From Quercus robur (lineage: Eukaryota; Streptophyta; Magnoliopsida; Fagales; Fagaceae), in the NCBI RefSeq assembly GCF_932294415.1, contig NC_065535.1:24144782-24208781 (forward strand): DNA of 64,000 bases. The letters are read 5' to 3'. Below, piece after piece: positions 46,098-59,709 of the stretch. The notes beneath the pieces are model-generated. The model saw nothing but the letters and a program-made list of their open reading frames with translations. It searched no databases and had not been told where the DNA came from. The first letter of the stretch is position 1. Each line of letters begins with the position of its first letter. The translations under genes and the position numbers were made by a program.

Positions 46098-49000
46098 TAT
46101 TATGCACGATCAAATCACTAACAAAATGAACTGTAGGACCATATGAAAATGCAATTATATGTGAAGAGTTAAAATGAAAATTTTGAAAAATTAATGGTCA
46201 AAATGAAAACAAACTCAAAGTTGTAGGGCCAAAGATGTACTTTATTCTAATAAATACTATTTCCATTTTTTTTTGTTGGTCCTATTAAAAAAATTCATAC
46301 TTTTTAAGTGATATTTTTAAAAATATTTTTTAATAAAACATAAATTTTCTAAAATTATCATCTTTAATTACACTTAAATAGAGACAATAAAAAATAAATG
46401 GGAAAAGTTGTTACAATTTTTTTTTTTTTTATATATAATTTATTTGTTACAACGAGTGGAATGAGGGATTCCCCTCCTCTGAAAGATCCACACCAACAAC
46501 ACTATTAAGTAACCAGGCTCTTGACAGAAAAGTTATTGACATTGGTTTCTAATCACATAAGACTATAAGAGCTAGATTAAATCTTTTACAGTCACCTCTA
46601 TCCTTATTATTTTTAATAAAAAAGAGCATAATAACTTAGAACAGAGAGAGAGAGAGAGAGAGTAAATTTAAGGATTTGTATGGATTTTATTGTGTGTACA
46701 GAGTATGGCATAGTTATAAGATCTACATTTGAAGATTTGCGATCTTAAATCAAGGCGAAAAAAATGGCATCCACTCTGTCTATATATACTAACATTTAAT
46801 ATATATGATGTATTTAAAGTAATGTCTATCCAAGAACAGGGGACCTAATAAATGATAGGAACATTTGCATGCTTCTCATTAAATCCATTGAGGTAAAGTG
46901 AAGGACAATAAGAAGTGGTCCTATAGGATCTCAATGCATCAAAATTTAGCTCAAAATGGAGACACCTAATATTCAAAATTGAATAGAGAATAATAAACTC
47001 TCTCTCACACACAAATATCAGATTTTAATAGTAAACTATGCACCAAACAATTTTCTGTTGTCTTTATTAAAGTTAGGGCCTATGGACCTCTTTTTTCCCC
47101 TCTCCTTATGTAGCCTCTTAAATTATGTAAAAGTCTAGGTACCCATGTGAGTGTATATGTGCAAGTGCAACATGTTTCTTTCTAGCTATGTAAATTTAGG
47201 AAAGAGGTACTTACTGTTGGTGGGTCTAGGAGGGTACAAAGCTCTAATTGCAACAGAGTCAATAAGTGGTCCACAAGCTGGGTCTTCCTCCACACCAGGA
47301 TTATGAATTACAATATCAGCAACATCATAATCTGCTTGGAAAGCCCAGGCATATGAGTCCCATCCATTACTGCTATACAATGTTTGCATTGGCAACACAC
47401 CAGAGTCTGGTGCCACCGACACATTCAGCTTCTCCTCTTGAGCACAAGTGCGAGCTGCACTAAATGTAAGGGAATAGTACATTCCCTTAATCACTTTGAT
47501 TCTTTGCTTGATTGATGCCTCATTTCCAAGCCTAACTGCATAGGCTCCTGCTGGTACCACTAGCAACATGTCCCCTTGCTTCTGCCCTGATTTTATGTAC
47601 TCCACAAAGCCTGAAATTTCCCATTTTGGTACGGCGTAGCGGCCTAAAACTACTGTTCCATTCAATTCCGACTGCTTTGGTCCATACTCGAAGTCTCCAT
47701 TGGGTAGTAATCCTGCATAAATCAATGAACAAAGGATTTACTTTAGGAAATCGTGTTGATTAATCTATGAGATATAATTTTTAAGAATAAAGCTACAGTA
47801 TAATATTTTTACAATAAAACCTTGGTCACAGCTCGCAAGTGGCAAGTAAAAAAAGTAAGATTAGTGTCTATTATACACTAGTCTAGTATATAAATAATAC
47901 ACACAAGCTGCAATTTACAAGAAAACCCATGACTTTAAGTCATTAATGCTGTGAGTACTATGTGTATAAACCTAATAATATTAATAAAATGTCCAAACGA
48001 AAACGAGTTACAATTTACTGCTTAAACTTTATCATAAAATTGATTTGAAAATATTGTGCCATACTCTTTATTTAATCTTAAAGTACATGAAACTAGAAAG
48101 TTACACTTACAAAAACATAGCTCCCGGTAAACCAATGTAATAACAAAAGGTACCTTTCAAAATTATGTAAGCCAGAACATTTTAGGTTCCAAGCAATGTG
48201 GTGAAGTGATTTTTTTTTTCTTTTTTCTTTTTTCTTTTTTCTTTTTGTAAGAAGAAAAAAGAATTGAGGCCAGCCTTTTACTCTTCTACAAGACTACAAC
48301 CAATACTATGTTACGAATTCACGGTGACCTTGGTATGAAAATTACAGGCAAAATTGTCTTTTGAGAACTTTTGACAGAATATTTGTATTTTTCTTATAGA
48401 TAGACCACTGCACAGACCATTGGGTTTCACAATAGTATCTGGCAAGCCTACTTGTTACTTTTTATGGAACGCTGCTAATAAATTTGTTGTTATCTACTGG
48501 TTCCTATCTTCTGGGTATAAGTTAAACCTCATGTGCATTTCCAGTAGAAAAAATTTAGGACCACACATCCTTTTTACCCACAACTTTTCAACAATTTTGA
48601 CAAGCAGTAAAAAAAGAAAAAAAGAAAAAAAAAAAAAAGAGAGTTCCAAATTAATCACAATTTGACAGTACTCTACCAAAACCAGCTAAACAGTGGCCAC
48701 ACATTGAAGGGTTTAACCACAACCTTCCAAAACATAGCACGTGGGATACCGACAAATTTATTACATGTATATCAGAAGATTCAAATTTCAAAACCAAAAT
48801 GTATCTATTAGCTCAAACCATCATGGAACCCAAATAACCACACAAAAAACCAAAAAAAAAAAAAAAAAAGTAAGATTTTTGAAGAGCAGACCGACATAGT
48901 AATCCCTGGGAATTTCCAGATACACGAGTCATGGATTGGTCACTTGCAAAACTGCCTTAAAAACTCTACTGTTAATCCGTACGTAATTACTCTAGCTACT

Positions 49001-49435
49001 TAACTACGAAGATCCCAGTTCCTTTGGTAAATCTTAAATAACTTGGAGCGATTCCTCTTTGTAATTAATTTTGTACACATATAATACTCGAAGGGTTTTA
49101 GACACCCACATTCTTTATAAAAAAAAAAAAAAAAAAAAAAAAAATCCACTTCTATGAACATAAAGAAGTAAAGAAACAATTGAAAATCTCAAATCTCAAC
49201 AATCAACTACTTTGAAAATCAAGATAGCCCAGCAAATCATTTCTCTTAATCCATTTTTTTTAAAAGAAGCTTAAAAGTAAATGCATATATATAAACATGT
49301 AGCTAGTAGGTATGTAAATTTTATATATGTATTTATATATAAATAAATAGGTAGCTAACCGTCAGGGATGGATAGGCCTAGGGCGATGTGGCAGGTGGCG
49401 CAAAAGAGCACCGACAGAAAAGCGATCCTTCTCAT
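45155..49435 (-). CDS. Secreted DUF642 cell-wall protein (370 aa, 3 exons)
   Basis: Exons on the minus strand: 49435-49360, 47712-47215 and 45693-45155, with GT-AG introns of 1,647 and 1,521 bases and a joined frame of 371 codons. Exon 1 encodes a signal peptide (MRRIAFLSVLFC..., likely cut around residue 20). Exon 2 holds the first DUF642/galactose-binding-like domain (LLPNGDFEYGPKQ, CGPLIDSVAIRALYPPRP). Exon 3 holds the second (FEEGPYVFPNTSWGVLIPP, DDHSPLPGWMVESLKAVKYID, FSVPEGKRAVELVAGKESAI, DFSSLCGPVLDDVKL). Members of this seed-plant family are cell-wall proteins linked to pectin methylesterase activity, as with Arabidopsis BIIDXI. Length and motif order are normal and no lesion was seen, so it is probably functional. 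Confidence 0.95.
45855..46255. mobile_element. MITE in intron 2 of the DUF642 gene
   Basis: The left arm (taattagagtaaagtacac) and the complement of the right arm (tattagaataaagtacatc) match; further in, tagccctt/tggccct and cattttg-type phrases also pair. About 400 bp with an (at)n centre (46068-46094). Similar in design to the element at 3237-3656. Confidence 0.65.
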
Positions 49436-49528
49436 TGTGAAGTTTTAAGCTCACACTAAGATTTTAAAAGAGAGAAGAAGCGTGAAAAGTGAAAACACAT
49501 AGAGCAAAACAAGGTGAGCAAGCACTGG

Positions 49529-49538
49529 CTTATATGCA
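49529..49538 (-). promoter_or_regulatory. TATA box of the DUF642 gene
   Basis: The minus strand reads TGCATATAAG about 95 bases upstream of the ATG at 49435. Confidence 0.6.
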
Positions 49539-49539
49539 T

Positions 49540-50940
49540 TGAGAGTCTTCAAAAAGCCCCTAGATTAGGAGCAAATATCACTGACATTGCCATGTTTTTT
49601 GCTGTCTGTATCTTCACGTGGGGTGTGTCAATGACGAATTTGCCCTGTTCTTTCAAACTATGTGAGCAAACTGGGGTGACGTCGTCTCTAATGCCCTGAT
49701 GGAGATTGAAGACAAAAAAGCTGTTCAAACTCACATGGCTTTTCTCCCCCCAATGCTACTGTTGCAAAGGCATGCAATGACCACGTCGACATCTATTGCT
49801 AGCTTTTGCTAGACTAGCACTAGATGTTGTTAGAGACCATTGTCGTCATTTCACATAAACCAAAAAACCATTATCAAAACTCAGAATAATTCTTGACACT
49901 GTTTATTTTGCAAATAATATGACTTTTAAATGGTTTATATCTACGATATTTTTTCATTAAATTTTAGATGATAAATTATGTTATTGATTTTAATTTGAAT
50001 TTATTATTAAAATTATTTTTTTGTTTATAATAATAATCTTTCACTTATAATTTATTATATTTTTTGGTCTTAAATTAAAATTTATTATAAAACAATTGTA
50101 AATATAGTATTTACCTTTAATTTACCGAAAACTATATCTTTTGATAATTAAATAAAGAAATATAAGTAAAAGTTAAACTCATTCTTAACCCTGTATTAAT
50201 TTATAATTAATAAAAAGAATATTGTGGATCCCTTTCTTTATTAAAGAGTTAAGTTTTGGCGTGGCATGTGGGTTTGCAGTTTGAATATTCTGAAGGTTAT
50301 TATCAACCATGAATGTTGGGATGAATGACTTAACATTGATGCCCAAGTATTTAATTTTGATGCCACAGGAACCGAAATGTTAGTGTTTAGATTAAACATC
50401 TAAAAGGTCCCAACATGGAACATTATCGCAAACAAATGGATTTTTAATTTAAATTAGTATAATTGTTTGCTTATGAAGCATTCTATTAGGTAGACAACAT
50501 GTGCATGTGCACTGAAAAAAAACGAACTTTCGCAGTTTATGCTCTAGGCTTCCTGCTATTTTTGTTTAATCTGACATTAATTAGTGTGTGAAATATAGAT
50601 TAAAGAAGTGAATAGAATAAGAAAATCATGAACTAGTAATCTTGCTGTAATGATTTGCTTAGATTCCATGATCGATTTGCTATTCTGATTTTTGGGATAG
50701 TTGACCTTTTGTTAATGGGGAAACCTGATATTAGAGTCTTAGACCCCCACCGCCCTACGCATAGCTAATTATCAATTTTATTGACTTTGCAATTTACAGT
50801 CCAAGGTAACTTTTTTTTTTTTTTTTGGCGGGAGAGAGTCCAGTTTACAGTGCTATTTTGATCAAATAGTAAAATCAACTACAACAAGAACAGCCGTACA
50901 CACGAGACAAAAAATTCTTCACGAATTGAAAATGCAAGAG
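49540..50940. other. Upstream region of the DUF642 gene and AT-rich spacer
   Basis: No gene recognised. 49960-50110 is very AT-rich and may be an eroded copy of the MITE family seen at 14100-14482. Confidence 0.4.
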
Positions 50941-51560
50941 GGAAAATACTCCAGGGCCTAGCCCAACTCACAAAATCCACCATGAAGAAGTTGAGATGCA
51001 ATCAAACTTACAAAACCTCCAGTACGTACTGATGAAGTGCAACTCGTTAGTCGTTGTGTGCATCTAGATGGAGCCATTCTTCTGTTTATGTTAGCTTGAA
51101 AATGGTAAGGTAACTCTCTTATGGTGGTCACCGGTATGGTGCCTGTCACAACATCTCCAATGCCAAAATCAGTATAAAGAGTTTTTAAGAAATAACAAAG
51201 TATTAGAATAACTAGTAGTGTTCTTAGGCGTGTCTATGTATCTTATGTTGGTGTTGGGAGGGTTGTATATATACATTCCTGTAGCCCTTAGCCGTTGTGG
51301 CTGTTATGGTGGTTTTAATGCCTCTTTTGGTAACGCCTCATGATCAATCATGTGAGCTTTGATGGGGCTTCCAACGGTCTATACAGCTATCCCTGTAACT
51401 GTCTGAGGCATTTATTTGACTGCATTGAATGGCTTCTTTATCTTCGTCAATAATGTGGCTTACTTCGTTGGAGGGACCTGGTTGATTCGTCTATCAATGC
51501 TGCTTCGTTGGTTTAGATGAGATTGTCCAGGTAAGTTGAGTTCGTCAATCCCATCACATA
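50941..51560 (-). other. Possible LTR or small-gene fragment
   Basis: On the minus strand a TATA-like box (about 51263-51274) precedes a 63-codon frame (51149-50958) with three cysteines and no signal peptide or known motif. The composition resembles an LTR, but no matching ends were found. Left unassigned. Confidence 0.25.
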
Positions 51561-52369
51561 CATGTAGTTGTCCTACCTAGTATTCAAGCTCTCTGCTCTT
51601 GCTACATCTGATGATTTAGCCACTGTTTTTATAATACCCCAACATCACAATATGGTGATCTTGTGTTGTAGGTGCAAATTTCCTCTCAAGGATTGGTCAA
51701 TTGGAAAGGGTAAATGTAAGGATTTCCATTTAGGGAAAAATGTAGTCTCAACCTATCTTCTGATTTTATATAGGGTAATAATTTTGTTCTTATATGAGTA
51801 ACAATGGAGGATTGATTGGCCACATTAACAATCGAGAAAACCCAGTCCGTAGCTCTCCATAAAAAACTCATTCGTTCAATCAAATGTCGGGCAAGTTTCT
51901 TGCGAAACTTTTTGTGTAATTAGATTTTGAATTGTCTAAAAATGCCCAATTGACTTCTTAGTTCACTCAGTTGAACTTTCTAAATATGTACCATAAAGCA
52001 TGGAGAGATTTCTTTTTTTAATTGATCCTCAAATATTGCAACAATCAATTACAATTGAAATTGGAAAAAAAATTGCAATGAAAATTTGATATTACAACTA
52101 ATTTTTTACTCATAATTTAGCCAACATACTAAATATCCTAACACCTTTTATTTCTTTTTTGGTTATTTTATACCCTTTAAATTTGATTCAAATATCATTT
52201 TGGTACTTAAAGTTCTAACTCAATGGCAAAACAACCCATATCTTGACATTGTCTCTTTGATACAATCATCAACTTTGAAATGACCCCTTTTTTTAATCAT
52301 TTCACTCGATAGTTTACCAATCTGGCACCTTGATCTCAACTTGGATCTTTGTTGGTGATGATGTTGAAA

Positions 52370-52431
<62 letters not shown>

Positions 52432-53032
52432 CCACTTGATAATTTGTACTTCATTTATACAAATTGGAAAATTTTCTAGTTGGTATTTTTTTTTCCTTCT
52501 TTAGAATTGAAGTTGGGCCATTATGGACTTGAACTAGATACTTTGATTGTGAAGTAAATCATACCACATTGTTTTTTGAGAAGTTGGAAATTTCAGTGGA
52601 AAATGAGAAGTTGGTTTGATATTTTCCGATTCATTTCTTGGTGGGTTTATGCATTATGATTTTTTTTAATCCCCTTATTCCCTATTTTACCTTGATAGCT
52701 GGTGCTTTGCGGAATTAACTACAAATAAAAATTTTCTTAATTGATTTTATAACTGTTACACCACATAATCATAGATTTTGATAAAAACAAGCTGCGTACC
52801 TCTCTTTAGAAACCCAGGTGCGCTTCCTCCCAAAATATTCAAATCTCTATCTCCTTTTTTCTTTTAGGAATTTGCAGACAATTGTAATACTATAAAACAG
52901 TTTTGATGGTGATTCTAATAAGGGCCGTTTGGTAATATTGTTCTAGTAACGTTGATTGTATTTTTGGAAAATACGTGTGGATGAAAAAGTATGTAAAAAT
53001 ATGTATAATTTTGTTTAAACACTGAAAACTTA
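51561..53032. other. Spacer with a large microsatellite
   Basis: (ct)n at 52372-52409 runs straight into (ta)n at 52409-52431. A half-MITE starts at 52921 (agggccgtttggtaa). No gene. Confidence 0.5.
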
Positions 53033-53612
53033 GTCGTGGCAAAATGGTCGAGTCGGGTCGGGTCAATCGAGTTTGCGGGTCAAAACGATCGCTGGTCAAA
53101 ACAGATCATTTTTAAACGGGTTAATCGGGTCGCAGGTTGAGTCGGGTCGAGTTAACCTGTATTTTTCAAACAATTTTTTTCTTTTTTTGAAATAAATGCA
53201 ATCTGTCAACTGTTTATGAGTTCATTAACTGTGATTAGATTCTCACTGGTGATATTATTACCAATTACCACTAAACACTTGACTTGATACCAAAATTTGG
53301 TGCAACTTTTGTTCCAGCTTTCTAGAAACTAATCTTGGTATAATCTTCGATCTATTTAAAGTAGGAAGAGAAAATAAAGATGGCAAATAAAGAATGACAA
53401 ACTATAATGGAGTACATAACATATTAAGTAAAGAAGAATAAGTAAATATTTTATAAAAATTACACTCCAATCTCAATCTACTCAACGTTGGTAAACGTGG
53501 CAAAACAGACAAGACAAGTCGGGTCGGGTCAGGTCAATTGGGTCGCGGGTCAAAACGGGTCACGAGTCAATCAGGTTACGTGTCAAACGGGTCTGACCCG
53601 TTTTGCGTGTTG
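53033..53612. repeat. Block rich in gggtcgggtc motifs
   Basis: Two related segments, about 53033-53160 and 53495-53600, share cgtggcaaaa, gtcgggtcgggtca and gggtcaaaacg. The right end reads gacccgttttgcg, roughly the complement of gcaaaatggtc at the left. Probably one or two remnants of a DNA transposon; superfamily unclear. Confidence 0.5.
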
Positions 53613-55094
53613 CTCAAGCTCCCCCACCTAGCAAGATTGGACATGTGATCTTTAAGAATCTCAATTATTGAAAAGTGTTTCCAAGTTTTGAGCTAAACTT
53701 GGAAACTCTTTCAATAATATCCTTAAACTCTTTCAATAATATCCTTAATTTTCACTAGTTATATTTATAGGAAGAAAATATTGCACTTCTTCAAATTGCA
53801 ATAATGTCCACTAACACATTGCAATTAACTCTTAAAAATTAGAAAATTATAAGTGAGATCCATTTATCTACAATTTCACAAAATTCTATATTTCATATAA
53901 GCCACAAGCAATGTTTAATGACCACTATCAAGTTCTTAGCTTATGTGATCTTTAATTTCTCAATTTCATAATTTCTATTGATCTTTATATGTAGATAGGG
54001 AATTGAGAAAATGAATTCCTTGTTGATAATTTACATATTCTACCCATCATAGGCACAACTCCACGTATTTGCATATAGCCCATAATTAAATATAATCTGT
54101 TGACATCAAAGTTATCTACATTAGAGATAAATACAAATTCCCCCTCAAAAAAAGAGATAAATACAAATAAAGCCTCGCAGATTTCATTTAAGGACATAAT
54201 TATAGATCACTTCTCAGACTTTTTTTTTTGGCTGGACTTCTCAGACTGAACTGCCCCTTGAAATGTAGTACAAATTATATCGATATGTCATATATGTTCT
54301 GCAAACATTGTCACGGGGAATGCGGGTCAGTGATTAGGGACGGTGGGTTCAGAGGGACCCACAAGAGAAATGCTGAAAATCTAAGGTGACCTAATCCTGT
54401 AGGCACACGCAAAAAGCACACCATGGGCGTGGTCAGTTCTCTGTTCTTGGACATGAACATAAAAGAAAGTACGTGGGCCTGTAAGCTGGCTTTTAAACAA
54501 AATAACATGATGTGGGCCGAATTTTAATCTGACCCTCATCCTCATTGATCGGCTACATGTGGTGTGGATCACCGAGCTCAGCCTGGATCTCAGGGGGAGC
54601 TTTGTCCTTTCCCACTTTCCTTGCTTTTGTATTTTCTTCCTTCTCTATATATGCCCCAAAATTATGATCTACCTTTGATAATAAACATAAAAAATAAAAA
54701 ATTATGATCTACAACCACCAACCAAATTAGTCTTTTGTCCTAATTTGGTTTTCTTTTTTGACCCTTTTCTTTGTTTATGTTCTTGTCGGTTGGGTTGTAA
54801 GTACAGGAAACCAAAAGTAACAAATCTTTTGCAATAATTTTTCTGGTGATCAAATCGTTTATATCATCATGATCCTTATTTCTTTTGGGAAGTGAAATTC
54901 ATAGATTTTTTTTTTTTACCCATCTTTTCTTGTAAAGTCTAATGTTAAGTGAAAAGTTAAGCTACAAGCTACATTTAATTATTGTCGAGAAGAATAATAT
55001 TTTTATTATCAAGCCCCACCACCGAAATAAATTGAAGCTGTCCAAATTAAAATCATGTCCGGACACAGCTAAATTCTCTTCAAGTAGACAAGAA

Positions 55095-55137
<43 letters not shown>

Positions 55138-55617
55138 CCAAAACTTCAAGAAAACTCAATTAGAGAGTTTTATTTTTTAATGCAGTACACCGGTAACACA
55201 TCATAAATATTCATCTAAGTAAGTTATTAAATACAAAAACCAAAGAGTCTAGAACGAATAAATTGTAAAAAAAGAAGAAAAAAAAGTTCTTCACAAATAA
55301 GAGTTATGCTAATATATTACAAGTTTTATTATATAGGTCCTACAAATTGATATGTCACCAATCATAAGAAATAATTCAATACTTATTTATTCTTTTGTTA
55401 AAGTGCCAACTCATTATCTTATCAGTTTGTAAACTTTTTGTAGTAAAATTTATAATAAGTTTAGTATTTTCTCAAAAAAAAAAAAATGAATTAATAGAAA
55501 TACAACTCAATCACCATTAAATGAATGAAAAATGCAAAAGTTTATACAAATTTTATGACAAAATACTTACAAATTGATGTGACAGGAATATAATCAGTAT
55601 TACTTAATCAATATAAT
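53613..55617. other. Spacer, no supported gene
   Basis: A G/C-richer stretch (54310-54650) ends with ctctatatatgcccc at about 54642-54656, a TATA-like sequence, but no gene follows. (ta)n at 55097-55136. Nothing else recognised. Confidence 0.4.
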
Positions 55618-56395
55618 TGTAGGGTCTTGATTTACAGTCCAAGCCCAAAACGTATGGAATGTTGGCTCAATAAGGCCAGTACAATAAATTTGTAGAAAGT
55701 GGGTTGAAGAACTAGACCCTAATGAATTGAACAACGGATATATTTAATTTGAACGACTGTCAAACACAAATAAGAGATTTGATCTTAATATATTTTCAGT
55801 CCGAGGAGATCCCCCTTCTATAAATTAATCACAAATGGATACAAGGATAATTTAGATTGCTACAATCTTTTCTCTCTATTTTTCCCGATCTCCCATTCAT
55901 GAAGAGCCTTTCACATTATATATTCTCCTTTGAACCATCTTCATCCTACACTTGTTGATTATCCGAGCCCTTACTTGAGTACCTGTCCCATCAGACACCC
56001 TCTCTAGTTTTCTGTGAGTTGTGGTAGCCAAGGTAGCACTGTTCAGAGGTCTTCTCCACATAAATGTGGCCAAAAAAGTAGTTGCAGTGCATTTAATGCT
56101 GTGGTGGCAACTTTCCCTTAGATATTTTTAGGTTTCCTTCCTTTTCGTATGTTCATGAGGTATGTGCCTATCATTGGAGCTTCTTGGAGGATCACTCTAA
56201 TTGCTGGAGTACGTACTTTGAACTATATTCATCATATCCGAGGAGGAGTTCCTCCTCAGATCATCCTCCATTCGTTCCCTAATTATGAGACTTTAATTGG
56301 GAACTTCTAATAACTATTTGTTCCTCCTCGAACCTATCAATGTCCTTGGACAAACCCCAAGGCCCAATATATGATCTTGGGCCCTCACCCCTACA
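55618..56395 (-). repeat. 3' LTR of gypsy copy B
   Basis: Its plus-strand form starts tgtagggtcttgatttacag and ends acccctaca. Phrases such as cagtacaataaatttgtaga and cctcctcagatc correspond to the LTR of copy A in reverse, at clearly lower identity. Preceded by ataat (55613-55617), a possible target duplication whose partner is off the window. 778 bp against 782 in copy A. Confidence 0.8.
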
Positions 56396-56654
56396 ATAGC
56401 CCTTCAAAATTCTGGTTTTTTCCCTCTCATCCGAGGAGAAAAAGTGGGGTTTTGATTTTTAAGAGATAAGATCAACTAATTTTTTTATTCACACATGCAA
56501 GAGTGCGGTTTTACGCGCCTCATAATTGTCACTGATGCTTCGTAGCCCATAAGGCGTTATTAATTACTTTAGGTGGCTTTATGTACCCCGCATCCAACGG
56601 CTGACATTTTTCCTAGAATTTTGAGCGAGAGTATTCCCACTTATTTTCTCCTTC

Positions 56655-56663
56655 TATATAAAG
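56655..56663 (+). promoter_or_regulatory. TATA box of the antisense gene, copy B
   Basis: tatataaag followed by ccttgag, about 280 bases upstream of the ATG at 56934 and matching copy A in both sequence and placement. Confidence 0.6.
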
Positions 56664-56933
56664 CCTTGAGGGAATCCATTTTCCATTTTTCTTAAAAAAT
56701 CTTTAAGTGCTCCAGAGAATTCCAACGTCCTATCTCACAAAACACTCTAAACTCCTGAGTCTCCATAGCTATTTCTTGTAAGAAGTCTTCGAAAATCTTT
56801 CTAAAAGTTTCAGAGATTAGCATACGTGTTCCCGTAGGTCTTTATTTCTTTATATTCTTCTTTTTCTTCTCGGACTTCCTCCTTGGCCTTTCTTTTTTAG
56901 AAGCCTTTCTCTGCATCATTTCTGTTTATTTAG

Positions 56934-59449
56934 ATGGGTAGGTTCAAGCACTTAGGAGATTCACCAGCCGGTATGGAGGGTTTTAGGGCTAAATACCATA
57001 TCCCATAGGGGGTGGTTTTAGAATATTATCCCCTGGACCGAATACTTATTGATAGAGATGTGGGTCAAGTCGTCATTCTCATGATTGCTTTCATAGAGGG
57101 AGGAATGACGCTTCCCATGGGTAGGATAACTAGGGACTATTTGATTAACCACAAATTGACCCCCTACCAGTGCGCCCCTAACCTATTTAGGACCTTGGGC
57201 TACATAGACGCTCTCAACGAGCAGATGGGCTTAGGGCTCACGTGGCATGATGTGGTTCACATGTACGAGTGCCACAAGCTCGCCGGCGCGGGATACTACC
57301 TCAAGTCCTGGTTCGAGGTCATCAGGCTGATATCCTATCTCCCCAAGTCTGATAAGGGCATGAAGGATGACTATCTGATTGTCTCAGGGGAGTGGAACGA
57401 CGATCTTCATTGCCTAACTCGGGTAGGAGATCCAGGTGGGGTACCTTTAGGATCATTCCCTTTGGAAGGGGATTTAGCCTTTTTAGCTTTATTCCTTTTC
57501 ACTTTTGACACTTCATCTTCTTTTGGTGATAATTTTCATCGGCCTAATCATGATTTCCTTCACGGATGTTTTTGCAGATAAAAACCACGTTGCTCTGAAG
57601 ATCAATTTAACCAACGTTCCAGCTCTCAACTACATTCTGAGGTCGGAGATTTTTGTGAGTGAAGACGGACAGCTGCGGGCCGCTCATCTAATTTTGGACT
57701 ACGAGCTGCTGTCTTGCATCTTCTAGGACGTAGGCCAGGCAATAAGAGCTGGAAGTTCCAGATTGGCTTGGATTGACGTCTCCAAGCTGGGGTTTTTAGC
57801 TCAGAGAGACCTTCCGCCCATTCAGTTTCCTACTTAACGTGTCCTTCAAGGGGTAGCCACTCTAAAGGAGGGGATAGCTTCTACACACTCATCCCTCGAA
57901 GCTGAGATTGACCAATTCCGCTTTAATGAGGAAGGTGAAGTGCCGACAAGGCCAGTAGAGCTCTTGGACTCTGAAGTTGATCTTGACCAACTTTCCGCAG
58001 CACATTCTCCGAGGTTGATAGTTGCTCAGATCGATACTAGCCTCGAAGTCGAAGAAGAAGGCATGGACCTGAAGCAAAGGATCAGCTTAAAGGGCCTGAT
58101 GGCCAACAGGAATAAGGGACAAACCTCCAAAGATGTCCCCAAGACACAAGTTCCTCTCAGCCTCCCTCCTCCTCCCCCGCCTCCCACTAACGTCGGATTG
58201 CAGGCCAACTCGAATCTGAGGAAGAAAAGGCCAGTTAAGTTTTTGGAGGAGGGCGAGGTCGGTCCTTAAAAGGGGGCCAAACAATAGAGGAAGGCCAAAG
58301 ACCCTAAGGACAAGAGAGCCAAGTTTGTGGATAGCCGGAATGAGGCTGAAGTGTGACGAGGGCAGCGCACCTGGTCCCCTAGGCTTGAGATGGATGGTGC
58401 TCCCATTCCTTGGAACGCCACGATTTGGGAGTCTTAGAGGGGACAAGCCACATACCTCACCGAGGCCTTACAGCAACCCCTCCTCCTCCCCCGAGATATG
58501 GATGGGCTCAGGCGTACCAGGCAACCGGACCTCTTCATGTCATTAAAAAGGGACCTTGCGATGGTGAGCCAAAAAACACCTTTTTTTGTTTAAATTTTAA
58601 GCCCCATGTTTATTCACATATTGTATATATTTTTATAACCATTCTACTACCTTTATGCAAGTTACCCAGCAAATTTATGTGGCCGAGGAGTGGGTTAGGA
58701 ACGCTCGTGATGAGGTGACTGCTGAGGTCCAATCTCGCCTTGAAGCTGAGAAGGCTGTCGAAGCCTTTAAGCAAGAAAAGGTGGGCTTGTCCGAGAAGCT
58801 TAAAGAGGCTATTCAAGCTCGCGATAGTCTTGAGGCGGGTCTGAAGACCACGGAAAGGCAGGTCGAGGATATGCGCCAGAAGCTGCACATAACAGAGATA
58901 AATCTGGCCACCGAAAAGCAAACTATCTTAGATCTCAAGGCAGAGTTGCAGAAAGCTAGGGAGGCAGCCCGGGTGGCCAGGGAAGCAACTGAGGCCGAGG
59001 TGAAGGCATCCTATGAGCGTGGGGTGCAGGATACGGAGGCCCAGCTATTAGAGGAGGTGGCTGTAGTATGCAGGGATTACTGCACCGAGTCCTGGGGAGT
59101 GGCGATGGATCGGGCGGGAGTCCCTGTAGACTCCGAGCTGAGAAGGGCCGAGAATATCTTCTTACTAGAGGATATTCGAGAAATCCCTGAGTCGGACCCT
59201 CCTCTCGAGCAGCTTCTTTCTACCCAAGCTCCCCATCCTGATGCCGAAGTTCCTGAGGGGGCAGGAGTGGGTAAGGAAGCTCAGCCACCAATGAAGGATA
59301 AGCCTTCTGAGGACTCCCTTATAATCAGGGATGTGGTCTCCCAGGCCAAGGATTCGGAGTCTAAGTCTAAAGCTGACGGTGTCCATTCCAAAGCTGCTGA
59401 ACCCAAGAAAGACCCTCTCATTTTTCCCCCCTTTTCCTGTGGCTTCTGA
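56934..59449 (+). pseudogene. Spliced antisense accessory gene of gypsy copy B
   Basis: Exons inferred at 56934-57435 (502 bases, the same length as in copy A), 57578-58563 and 58662-59449. Exon 1 encodes the same domain (MGRFKHLGDS, LIDRDVGQVVILMIAFIEGG, MGLGLTWHDVVHMYECHKLA). Exon 2 encodes DKNHVALK, LRSEIFVSEDGQLRAAHLIL and a proline-rich linker (LPPPPPPPT). Exon 3 is a 200-residue coiled coil (KLHITEINLATEKQTILDLK, CRDYC) with a lysine/serine tail. A TAG at 57007-57009 replaces a glutamine codon that copy A retains. Further stops lie near 57724, 57836 and 58267, and the last acceptor reads gcaag where copy A has gcag. Inactive, but the architecture is conserved. Confidence 0.75.
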
Positions 59450-59709
59450 CACTGCTTGTAATATATTTTCCCTTGAATTAATGAATGAACTTTTCTTCTA
59501 TTCCTTGGGTCTTTACTTTTATGCTTTCATTTTTATTGTTATTACAAACAAGCTTGAACTGTTGTTGCTCCATTTCCAACAGTAATTCATTATTGACATT
59601 TCAAGAAATCTAACCAAGTATCAGCAAGATAGAGTTATTTTACACTTGTAATACGAATTAACCCTTAAATAGTGGATGTTGAATCTGAAGGAAATAAGTA
59701 ACATACCTT

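Noticed and set aside
54642..54656. Promoter with TATA-like tctatatatgcc
   Set aside because: No gene with any recognisable exon follows on the plus strand before gypsy copy B.
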